17,563 nt of DNA from an uncultured Eggerthellaceae bacterium. GTDB lineage: Bacteria; Actinomycetota; Coriobacteriia; Coriobacteriales; Eggerthellaceae. A model generated the notes under the pieces. The model was not told where the DNA came from and did not search any database. It worked only from the letters and a program-made list of their open reading frames with translations. This document shows positions 1-6,313 of this stretch, one piece after another (the first letter of the stretch is position 1; each line of letters starts with the position of its first letter). Made by a program: the position numbers and the translations under genes. The stretch spans positions 1 through 17,563 of the forward strand of contig CAMOUE010000023.1 of assembly GCA_946626265.1 (NCBI GenBank). Direction: 5' to 3'.

Positions 1-1
1 C

Positions 2-2002
2 ATGGCTTCCGATGCTTCCGAAACGCGCACTGCGCCTTCCTCTGCGGCTGGCGGAAAGACCTTACCGGCTGATGCGGGGGTCGCAGCGGCGGGGACGGCA
101 ACGAGGGTTGTGCCCTCCAAGCCGGCCAATGCGGAGGCCGAAACCTCATTGACGCCGGCGGCGAAGGAAGGCGCTAACGGTAAAGCCACTGCGCAAACCG
201 CGTCCGGGATTGCGCCCGGTGCAACGGCTAAGGTGACATCTGGCTCTACGGCGAAAACCTCGAACGTTGCGACGGCAAAGGCTTCGGGCAACGCCGCGGC
301 CAAGGCCGAGGTCCAGAGCGATGCCGCCGGCAAGACTGCGAGCAAGATGGCAGGCAAGACTGCCAGCGCGACCGCCAGCAAGACCGTCGGCACGACCGCG
401 AGCAAAACCACGAGCAAGACCGCGAGCAAGACCGTCGGCAAGGCGACGAGCAAGACCGCAGCGGATGCGGTGCTCTCGTGTCGCGGACACGCCCAGAGCT
501 TCGGCTGGCTTGCGGCGGTCGGAAGCGGCGAGCTGTGCGGAACGAGCGGCAAGGGCAAGCGCCTCGAGGCGATTACGCTGAAAGTGAGCGGTTTCCCCTA
601 CAGCGGATCGATAAAGTACCAAACCCACGTTCAGTCTATCGGTTGGCAGAAAGCGGTCGCCGACGGCGCCATGGCAGGCACGTCCGGCAGGTCCCTTCGT
701 GTCGAGGCGCTGAAAATCTGGCTGACTGGCGATTTGGCCAAGCATTACGACGTCGTCTACCGCGGCCATGTCCAAGGCATCGGCTGGCGATCTTGGGTCA
801 AGAACGGCGGATCGGCGGGCTCGACGGGCCAGTCGCGCCGTCTCGAGGCGATCGAGGTCGTGCTGACGCCGAAAACCGTCGAGGCTGCAAGCGAGAGCAA
901 GACCAAGACCGGCGTCCGCGCGCAGGCCCATGTCCAGGGCATCGGCTGGCAGCCATGGGTCGGCGAGGGCGGCCAGGTCGGCACGTCCGGCCAAGCGCGC
1001 CGTGTCGAGGGCATGAACATCGTGTTGAGCCCCGGCAGCAGCAAGGGTGGTATCCGCTACAAGGCCCACGTCCAGGGCATCGGCTGGCAAGACTGGGTCG
1101 CCAACGGCAAGATGATGGGCACGTCCGGCCAGTCGCGCCGCGTCGAGGCGCTTTGCGTCGAGCTGACCGGCGACATCAAGAGCAAGTACGACGTCTATTA
1201 CAGTGCGCACGTTCAGAACTGCGGCTGGACCGGCTGGGCGAGGAACGGCGAGCGCGCCGGCTCGACCGGGTGTAGCTACCGATGCGAGGCCATCAAGGTC
1301 AAGCTCGTGAAGAAGGGCGCGGCAGCGCCGGGCTCGAGGAAGAACCTGTTGTTCACGAAGCCTGTGAAAAAAGAGCTCGACGGCATCGACGTCTCGAGCT
1401 GGCAGCCCGATATCGACGTTCCCAAGGTCGACGCCGATTTCGTGATCGTGAAGTCGACTGAAGGCACCTGGTACACCAATCCGTATTTCTACCAGCATGC
1501 CGACCAGGTGCTCTCGAGCGGAAAGCTGCTCGGGTCGTATCACTTCGCAAATGAAGGAAAAGCCGTGGATCAGGCCGATTTCTTCGTGAAAGCCGTCGGG
1601 CCCTACATCGGGAAATGCGTGTTGTTCCTCGATTGGGAGAACACGGATTACAGCGATACCATGTCGCAGGGTCCGAGCTGGGCGAAACAGTTCATGGACC
1701 GCGTCTATGCCCGCACGGGCGTCGCGCCCCTCATCTACACGAGCGCGAACGTGACCCGCAGCTACGATTGGTCGTCCGTCGCGCGCGACTACGGCCTATG
1801 GCTCGCGCAGTATCCCGACTATGAGGAGACGGGGTACCTGAAGACCCCCTGGGTCGATGGTTACGGCACGGGCGCGTGGAGCGCGCCGACGCTGCATCAG
1901 TACACGAGCACCGGGCTTATCTCCGGGTACAGCGGGCATCTCGACCTGAACAAGTTCTATGGAACCGTGAGCGATTGGCGGAAGCTGGCTTCGAAACGCT
2001 GA
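2..2002 (+). CDS. GH25 muramidase (lysozyme) with six ChW repeats, 5' end outside window
   Basis: Predicted peptidoglycan muramidase acting outside the cell. Residues are counted from the ATG at base 2. Residues 1-157 are an Ala/Thr/Lys/Ser-rich low-complexity stretch with short repeats such as SKTASKT. Six ChW-type repeats follow at about 161-197, 208-243, 255-290, 309-344, 355-390 and 402-437, each with an H-x-Q-x-x-GW core (GW at 168, 214, 261, 315, 361, 408) and a GTSG or GSTG turn. The C-terminal GH25 domain runs from about 459 to 666; it opens with GIDVSSW (D463) and carries the FLDWEN strand with the acidic pair D544 and E546 expected in the GH25 active site. ChW repeats are thought to mediate cell-wall or carbohydrate attachment. 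No signal peptide follows the first ATG and the frame is open at the edge, so the true start probably lies upstream. The family call is firm; the substrate is inferred. Confidence 0.9.
   Translation: MASDASETRTAPSSAAGGKTLPADAGVAAAGTATRVVPSKPANAEAETSLTPAAKEGANGKATAQTASGIAPGATAKVTSGSTAKTSNVATAKASGNAAAKAEVQSDAAGKTASKMAGKTASATASKTVGTTASKTTSKTASKTVGKATSKTAADAVLSCRGHAQSFGWLAAVGSGELCGTSGKGKRLEAITLKVSGFPYSGSIKYQTHVQSIGWQKAVADGAMAGTSGRSLRVEALKIWLTGDLAKHYDVVYRGHVQGIGWRSWVKNGGSAGSTGQSRRLEAIEVVLTPKTVEAASESKTKTGVRAQAHVQGIGWQPWVGEGGQVGTSGQARRVEGMNIVLSPGSSKGGIRYKAHVQGIGWQDWVANGKMMGTSGQSRRVEALCVELTGDIKSKYDVYYSAHVQNCGWTGWARNGERAGSTGCSYRCEAIKVKLVKKGAAAPGSRKNLLFTKPVKKELDGIDVSSWQPDIDVPKVDADFVIVKSTEGTWYTNPYFYQHADQVLSSGKLLGSYHFANEGKAVDQADFFVKAVGPYIGKCVLFLDWENTDYSDTMSQGPSWAKQFMDRVYARTGVAPLIYTSANVTRSYDWSSVARDYGLWLAQYPDYEETGYLKTPWVDGYGTGAWSAPTLHQYTSTGLISGYSGHLDLNKFYGTVSDWRKLASKR
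350..465 (+). repeat. Short in-frame Ala/Ser/Lys/Thr repeats in the muramidase linker
   Basis: This part of the linker is built from degenerate units of about 12 bases centred on agcaagac, encoding A-S-K-T-type quartets (for example TASKTTSKTASKT). It looks like slippage-prone coding DNA and predicts a disordered, positively charged spacer between the N-terminus and the ChW array. The length probably varies between strains; that is an inference. Confidence 0.6.
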
Positions 2003-2020
2003 CGGCGCCGCCAGCGTCAG
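1999..2020. terminator. Weak hairpin between convergent muramidase and Rrf2 genes
   Basis: CTGACG (1999-2004) can pair with CGTCAG (2015-2020) around a GC-rich 10-base loop. It overlaps the muramidase stop codon and precedes the end of the convergent Rrf2 gene, where a bidirectional terminator would be expected. No T-run follows on either strand, so this is only a candidate. Confidence 0.25.
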
Positions 2021-2022
2021 GG

Positions 2023-2418
2023 CTACACGAGTTCGTCGAGCGTGACGCCGTCGACGTATTCTTCGATGATGCGGTCGAGGCCCGCCCAGAAGTCTATCGT
2101 CCTGCAGATGTCCTCGCGCGGGCAGCCGTTTTCCAGCCCTGCGCAAGCCACGGGAAGCGTCGTTCCCTCGACGGAGCGAAGGATGTCGCCGACTCGAATC
2201 TCGCTTGCTGGGCGAGCGAGCCGATAGCCTCCGCCATGACCGCGCACGCTTAGGAGAATGCCGTCTTTGACCAGGGCATGCGCAAGCTGCTCGAGGTATT
2301 TCAGCGAAATGTCCTCGTGTTCGGAGGCTTGGCGCAGCGCGATCTTCTGGTCTTCGGGGAAGCTCGCGATGTACGTCATGAGCCGCAACGCGTAGCGCCC
2401 CTTTGTCGTTACTAGCAT
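2023..2418 (-). CDS. Rrf2-family transcriptional regulator, IscR-like cysteine pattern
   Basis: A 131-residue DNA-binding regulator. The start at 2418 gives MLVTTKGRYALRLM, the usual Rrf2 opening, and is preceded by gaaagga about nine bases upstream; the longer reading back to 2550 has an unlikely Pro/Ala-rich leader. The N-terminal winged helix includes the conserved wing GGGYRLA at about residues 62-68. Cysteines lie at 92, 99 and 105, nearly matching the three Fe-S ligands of E. coli IscR (92, 98, 104), so an Fe-S cluster sensing iron, oxygen or NO is plausible but not shown. A perfect 11-base palindrome about 30 bases upstream of the start may be its own operator. No Fe-S assembly genes are nearby, so the regulon cannot be inferred from context. 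Confidence 0.88.
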   Translation of the reverse strand: MLVTTKGRYALRLMTYIASFPEDQKIALRQASEHEDISLKYLEQLAHALVKDGILLSVRGHGGGYRLARPASEIRVGDILRSVEGTTLPVACAGLENGCPREDICRTIDFWAGLDRIIEEYVDGVTLDELV

Positions 2419-2447
2419 TTCGTGCGTTCCTTTCTCAAACCCGTTCA

Positions 2448-2458
2448 GTGTACTACAC
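2448..2458 (-). promoter_or_regulatory. Perfect 11-base palindrome upstream of Rrf2 gene (candidate operator)
   Basis: GTGTACTACAC is symmetric around its central base. Read on the minus strand it contains tacact, a possible -10 element, about 30 bases before the Rrf2 start. A dyad overlapping the promoter suits autoregulation, as is common for Rrf2 proteins. No matching -35 was found at normal spacing, so the promoter part is weak. Confidence 0.35.
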
Positions 2459-2515
2459 AAGGGCGTTGAAGCCGCGAATCGCACGAAGGCCGGTGCTGAG
2501 GGGGTCGGTCGAAGG

Positions 2516-2533
2516 GCCGGCGCGGTCGCCGGC
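2516..2533. repeat. GC-rich 7-bp hairpin with 4-base loop
   Basis: GCCGGCG (2516-2522) pairs perfectly with CGCCGGC (2527-2533) around CGGT. It lies between the Rrf2 promoter region and the large inverted repeats. There is no T-run on either side. Its role is unknown, and short GC palindromes are common in such genomes. Confidence 0.4.
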
Positions 2534-2587
2534 GGCCAGGCTGGCCTCAATGTAGGTGCCGGACTTCGACGCTCGAGAAAGTCAACC

Positions 2588-2610
2588 TGCGTTTAACCCT
2601 GCAAAACGCA
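2588..2610. repeat. Small inverted repeat overlapping the first large hairpin
   Basis: TGCGTTT (2588-2594) is complementary to AAACGCA (2604-2610), with a nine-base loop. Its right arm shares GCA (2608-2610) with the outer end of large hairpin copy 1, so the two stems cannot both form fully. This could be a structural switch or a coincidence. Confidence 0.35.
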
Positions 2611-2673
2611 CCCACAACTGGAAAATACGTGCACGGGGGGCGCCGGTTGCACGCATATTCCAGTTGTGGGTGC
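2608..2673. repeat. Large inverted repeat, copy 1 (26-base arms, 14-base loop)
   Basis: The left arm (2608-2633) and right arm (2648-2673) are complementary at 24 of 26 positions around a 14-base G-rich loop (2634-2647). The arms include ACAACTGG on the left and CCAGTTGT on the right, with GTGCA/TGCAC next to the loop. The same architecture recurs 33 bases downstream with an unrelated loop. It may be a mobile palindromic element, a structured RNA, or paired protein-binding sites. There is no T-run, so an ordinary intrinsic terminator is unlikely. Confidence 0.9.
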
Positions 2674-2706
2674 AAATTCCGTAAGTTAGCCATATGAAAC
2701 CAGGCA

Positions 2707-2780
2707 TTTCGCACACACAACTGGCATATACGTGCAAAGTCGGGAATGCTTGCACGCATATTCCAGTTGTGTGTGCGAAA
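2707..2780. repeat. Large inverted repeat, copy 2 (30-base arms, 14-base loop)
   Basis: The left arm (2707-2736) and right arm (2751-2780) are complementary at 28 of 30 positions, with a 14-base loop (2737-2750). Over the shared 26-base core the right arm differs from copy 1 at one position only, and the left arm has the matching change there, so pairing is kept. Both copies retain the same mismatched position in the loop-proximal part of the stem. The element ends about 60 bases before the recJ-recQ -10 box. Confidence 0.9.
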
Positions 2781-2843
2781 CGCGAGTTTAACTTCGGCTA
2801 ACTCCCCAGCGTGACCATTCGAGCAGGGAGGCCTCCGCTGCGG

Positions 2844-2849
2844 TACAAT
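2844..2849 (+). promoter_or_regulatory. Candidate -10 box for recJ-recQ
   Basis: TACAAT matches five of six bases of the bacterial -10 consensus and would start transcription near 2856, giving a leader of about 32 bases. I see no good -35 at 16-18 bases upstream. The gene has a ribosome-binding sequence, GAGG at 2877-2880, seven bases before the ATG. Confidence 0.45.
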
Positions 2850-2887
2850 GTTCGGGAAAAACAAGGACAGTTCAGCGAGGTATTATC

Positions 2888-5800
2888 ATGGCAGCACAAT
2901 TCAACGTGTGCGCGGTCGACGCGCTTGTCGTGGCGCGCCTGAAGGAGCACTTCGGGCTGCCGGATTTCATCGCGACCATCATGGCAGCCCGCGGGATCAC
3001 GGACATCGGTCAAGCCGAGCGGTTTCTCGAGCCGAGCCTCGACCGCGATTGGCTCGAGCCCTACGAGATGCCGGGCATCGGCGCAGTGGTCGACCGTCTC
3101 GAGCGGGCGATTCGCGACCGGAGCCATATCGTCGTGTTCGGCGACTTCGACGTCGACGGGGTTTCGGCGACGACCGTGCTCACGCGCGGTCTTCGGGCGC
3201 TCGGCGGATACGCCACCCCGTTCATTCCCCGGCGGTTCGACGAGGGCTATGCGTTGAGCGACGCCGCCTACCAGCGCGTGAAGGCTCTCGACCCCGAGCT
3301 CATCGTCACCGTGGACTGCGGCATCGCCTGCAAGGACGAGGTCGAGGTCATACTCGCGGACGGCATCGACGTCGTCGTCACCGACCATCATGAGCCGGGA
3401 GATTTGTGCCCCCAGGGCATTCCCCTGGTCGATCCGAAGACCGATCCCAGCTGCCCTAGCTCGATCCTCGCCGGCGTCGGCGTCGCTCTCAAGGTGGTCC
3501 AAGCGCTCGGCGGGCGCTTCGGCTATCCGCACCTATGGCGCAACTACACCGATTTGGCCGCGCTCGGCACGATTGCCGACCTCATGCCCATGCGCGACGA
3601 GAACCGCGCTCTCGTGGCCGACGGGCTCGTGCGCATCAACTCGAACCCGCGTCCCTGCATCGCGGCATTGCTCGGGCAGACGGGGGCGGCCGGCAAGCCG
3701 GTGTCGGCGACCGACCTCAGCTTCTCGCTCATCCCGCGGCTCAACGCGGCAGGCAGGCTCGGCGACGCGCGGGTGGCTCTCGACTTGCTGATGAGCGACG
3801 ATTTCGATGCGGCATGCAAGCTCGCCGCCGAACTTGAGGCCACGAACGACAAACGCCGCTCCATCGAGGCCGAGCTCTCAGAAGTGGCGCGCGAGCAGGC
3901 GCTTTCCGTCTACAGCGGGCAGCGTGCGCTCGTGGTCGCCGGCGAAGGCTGGCACGAGGGGGTGAAGGGCATCGTGGCGAGCCGCCTCGTGCACACCTAT
4001 GGCGTGCCCTGCCTCCTGTTCGCGATCGAGGGCGACGAGGCGCGCGGCTCGGGCCGCACGGTCGGCCAGGTCAACTTGTTCAAGGCGGTCGAAAGCACCG
4101 AGGACCTCCTCACGCGATTCGGCGGCCACGAAGCCGCCGTCGGCGTGACGCTGCCGGCGAAGAACCTCGACGCGTTCGCGAAGCGGCTCTGCGAGTACAT
4201 GGACCAGCTGCCCGAAGACGACTTCCACCCGCTCATCGAAATCGACGCCTGCGTGTCGCTCGAGGAGCTCACGCTCGAGAACGTCGAGAAGCTCCAGATG
4301 CTGGCGCCGTTCGGCCAGGAGAACCGCACGCCGGTCCTGCTCGCCCGCGACGTCGTGCTGACGGGTGCCCGCGCCGTCGGCGCCGAGAAGAACCATTTCT
4401 CGTGCCAGCTCACCGACGGGCATTCGAAGATTTCCGGAATCATGTTCCATTGCACCGACATCGAGACGCTCATGAAGACCGAAAGCGTGGTCAACGCCGC
4501 GTTCGAGGTTCAGGTCGACGAATGGCGCGGCCGCCGATCGGTGAAGGCCATGCTGAAGTCCCTCGCCCCCGTCCAGGCATGCGCGGCGCTCGAGGCTTGC
4601 CTCGACCCCGGCAACCTGCGGTTCTTCTCGGAGCTGTACGCGACGGCCGACGAGGACCTGTGCGAGAGCCAGCCGGAAAGTCCCGAGGCGATCGAGTCCT
4701 ACGAAGCCGACCGCCAGGCGGCGCGCGAGACGTGGGAGCGCCGCGCGGAACTGCAGCCGGCGAAGCTCGAGGCCGATATCGTGCGCGCGCTCATCGGGGA
4801 GGGTCAGCTGCACGAAGAGCAGCGGATCGTGCTCGACCACCTGGCGAACGCTCGCTCGACGATGTGCGTCATGGCGACGGGCCGCGGCAAGTCGCTCGTA
4901 TTTCACGTTCACGCCGCGCGCTGCGCCTTGCGCGACAAGACGGCGAGCCTGTTCGTGTACCCGCTGCGCGCGCTTATCGCCGACCAAGCATTTCACCTGA
5001 ACAACGCCCTCTCGCGATTTGGGATCACATCGTATGTGCTCACGGGCGAATCGTCTCCCGACGAGCGCCGTACAATCTACGCGGCGCTCGAGGACGGGTC
5101 GTGCGACATCGTCCTCACCACGCCCGAGTTCTTGGAAATCCATGCGGACGACCTCGCCCGCTCGGGGCGGATCAGGTTCGTCGTGATCGACGAGGCGCAT
5201 CATATCGGCATGGCGAAAGCGGGCAACAGGCCTGCGTACGGCGCTCTCGGCGCGGTGATCGAGAAGCTGGGCGACCCGGTCGTGCTGGCCCTGACGGCCA
5301 CGGCAAACGGGGGCGTCGCGCGCGATATCGCCGTGCAGCTCCCCATCGACACCTGCGTGTTCGACCGAACGGACCGCCCGAACCTCGTCGTCGACGACAA
5401 GCGGGGCTTGCGGTCGCGTGAGGAATACCTCGCCAACCTCGTGGCGGGCGGCGAGAAGACGGTCGTGTACGTGAACTCGCGGGCCAGCTCCGTCGCGCTC
5501 GCACGCATGCTGCGCCAGAAAGTGCCTCAGCTCGCGCTCATGATCGGCTTCTACAATGCCGGACTGTCGCGTGCCGAGCGCGCGCGAATCGAGGAAATGT
5601 TCCGAACGGGTCACCTCTCCGTCCTCATAGCCACGTCAGCGTTCGGCGAGGGGGTCAACATTCCCGACATCCGGCATGTCGTGCTCTACCATCTGCCCTA
5701 CAACGAGATAGAGTTCAACCAGATGAGCGGCAGGGCGGGCCGCGACGGCGCCAGCGCCGAGGTCCACCTGCTTTACACGCGCAAGGACGCCGAGGTCAAC

Positions 5801-6223
5801 GAGGCCATATTGGCCGAGATGACCCCGGACCGCGAGCGGATGGCGCAGGTGTACTGCGCGTTGCGCGACGCCCAGCGGGAGGCGGGCGACGCGTTCTTCG
5901 CCGCCGGGAACGGCGAAGTCGCACAGAGGGCCTCGCGGCGCGGGCGCGACGTCGGCCAGGATTCGGCCGCTTGCGCCATTGCGGTGTTCCGCGAGCTCGG
6001 CCTGATAGAGACGCGCAACGCCTATACGTCGGGCGAGGTCATGCGCCAGGTGCGGGTGGTCCCCGACGCCGGCAAGGTGGAGCTCGCAGATAGCGTGAGG
6101 TACCGCGAGGGGCTCGACGAGCAGGCCATCTTCCAGGATTTCAAGGAAGTGGCCCTGCGCGAGGGCGCTGATGCGCTACAGCAGCGTATTCAGCGGCCGA
6201 TTTTGCCCGGATGCGTCGTCTGA
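2888..6223 (+). CDS. recJ: RecJ single-strand exonuclease fused to a RecQ-type DEAH helicase
   Basis: An 1111-residue single chain predicted to unwind DNA and degrade the 5' strand in recombination or fork repair. The RecJ half (about 1-560) has the DHH-family motif FGDFDVDG (D86, D88, D90), the DHH triad at 166-168, RLNAAGRLGDAR, the DHHA1 motif GGHE (412-415) and an OB-type segment with LAPFGQENRTPVLL. The helicase half (about 630-960) has Walker A ATGRGKS (K668), DEAH (768-771), TATA (803-806) and motif VI QMSGRAGRDG (945-954), in RecQ order. The tail (about 970-1111) lacks the RecQ four-Cys zinc module and HRDC domain; from memory it resembles the C-terminal domain of long Firmicutes RecJ proteins. 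GAGG precedes the ATG by seven bases. Rel follows after 90 bases. The fusion is read in one uninterrupted frame. Confidence 0.93.
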   Translation: MAAQFNVCAVDALVVARLKEHFGLPDFIATIMAARGITDIGQAERFLEPSLDRDWLEPYEMPGIGAVVDRLERAIRDRSHIVVFGDFDVDGVSATTVLTRGLRALGGYATPFIPRRFDEGYALSDAAYQRVKALDPELIVTVDCGIACKDEVEVILADGIDVVVTDHHEPGDLCPQGIPLVDPKTDPSCPSSILAGVGVALKVVQALGGRFGYPHLWRNYTDLAALGTIADLMPMRDENRALVADGLVRINSNPRPCIAALLGQTGAAGKPVSATDLSFSLIPRLNAAGRLGDARVALDLLMSDDFDAACKLAAELEATNDKRRSIEAELSEVAREQALSVYSGQRALVVAGEGWHEGVKGIVASRLVHTYGVPCLLFAIEGDEARGSGRTVGQVNLFKAVESTEDLLTRFGGHEAAVGVTLPAKNLDAFAKRLCEYMDQLPEDDFHPLIEIDACVSLEELTLENVEKLQMLAPFGQENRTPVLLARDVVLTGARAVGAEKNHFSCQLTDGHSKISGIMFHCTDIETLMKTESVVNAAFEVQVDEWRGRRSVKAMLKSLAPVQACAALEACLDPGNLRFFSELYATADEDLCESQPESPEAIESYEADRQAARETWERRAELQPAKLEADIVRALIGEGQLHEEQRIVLDHLANARSTMCVMATGRGKSLVFHVHAARCALRDKTASLFVYPLRALIADQAFHLNNALSRFGITSYVLTGESSPDERRTIYAALEDGSCDIVLTTPEFLEIHADDLARSGRIRFVVIDEAHHIGMAKAGNRPAYGALGAVIEKLGDPVVLALTATANGGVARDIAVQLPIDTCVFDRTDRPNLVVDDKRGLRSREEYLANLVAGGEKTVVYVNSRASSVALARMLRQKVPQLALMIGFYNAGLSRAERARIEEMFRTGHLSVLIATSAFGEGVNIPDIRHVVLYHLPYNEIEFNQMSGRAGRDGASAEVHLLYTRKDAEVNEAILAEMTPDRERMAQVYCALRDAQREAGDAFFAAGNGEVAQRASRRGRDVGQDSAACAIAVFRELGLIETRNAYTSGEVMRQVRVVPDAGKVELADSVRYREGLDEQAIFQDFKEVALREGADALQQRIQRPILPGCVV

Positions 6224-6257
6224 GCTGCGAAAGCTCGCCCATATCGGACCATAATGC

Positions 6258-6263
6258 TAAAAT
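6258..6263 (+). promoter_or_regulatory. Candidate -10 box for rel
   Basis: TAAAAT lies in the only AT-rich patch of the 90-base gap between recJ-recQ and rel, about 50 bases before the rel start. No clear -35 was found, and rel could also be read from the upstream gene. AAGGAGG at 6299-6305, eight bases before the ATG, is a strong ribosome-binding site. Confidence 0.3.
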
Positions 6264-6313
6264 CATAGGTTACTGGCTCGTCGATACCCGCGTTCCGGAA
6301 GGAGGAGCTGCGC

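Larger units (their letters stand above)
2419..2887. other. 469-base gene-free interval between divergent Rrf2 and recJ-recQ genes
   Basis: I find no convincing gene here. The interval holds the Rrf2 promoter region, a GC-rich hairpin (2516-2533), a small hairpin (2588-2610), two large related inverted repeats (2608-2673 and 2707-2780) and the recJ-recQ promoter. The arms and linker around the large repeats are much less GC-rich than the flanking genes. A 105-codon minus-strand frame crosses both repeats but appears to be an accident of repeated sequence. Confidence 0.8.

Noticed and set aside
146..1543. A 465-codon minus-strand frame opposite the muramidase gene
   Set aside because: Antisense shadow; its repeats mirror the ChW array on the other strand.
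2547..2864. A 105-codon minus-strand frame covering both large hairpins
   Set aside because: Its sequence is repetitive only because it crosses the inverted repeats; no ribosome-binding site or family feature, and it overlaps the recJ-recQ promoter.
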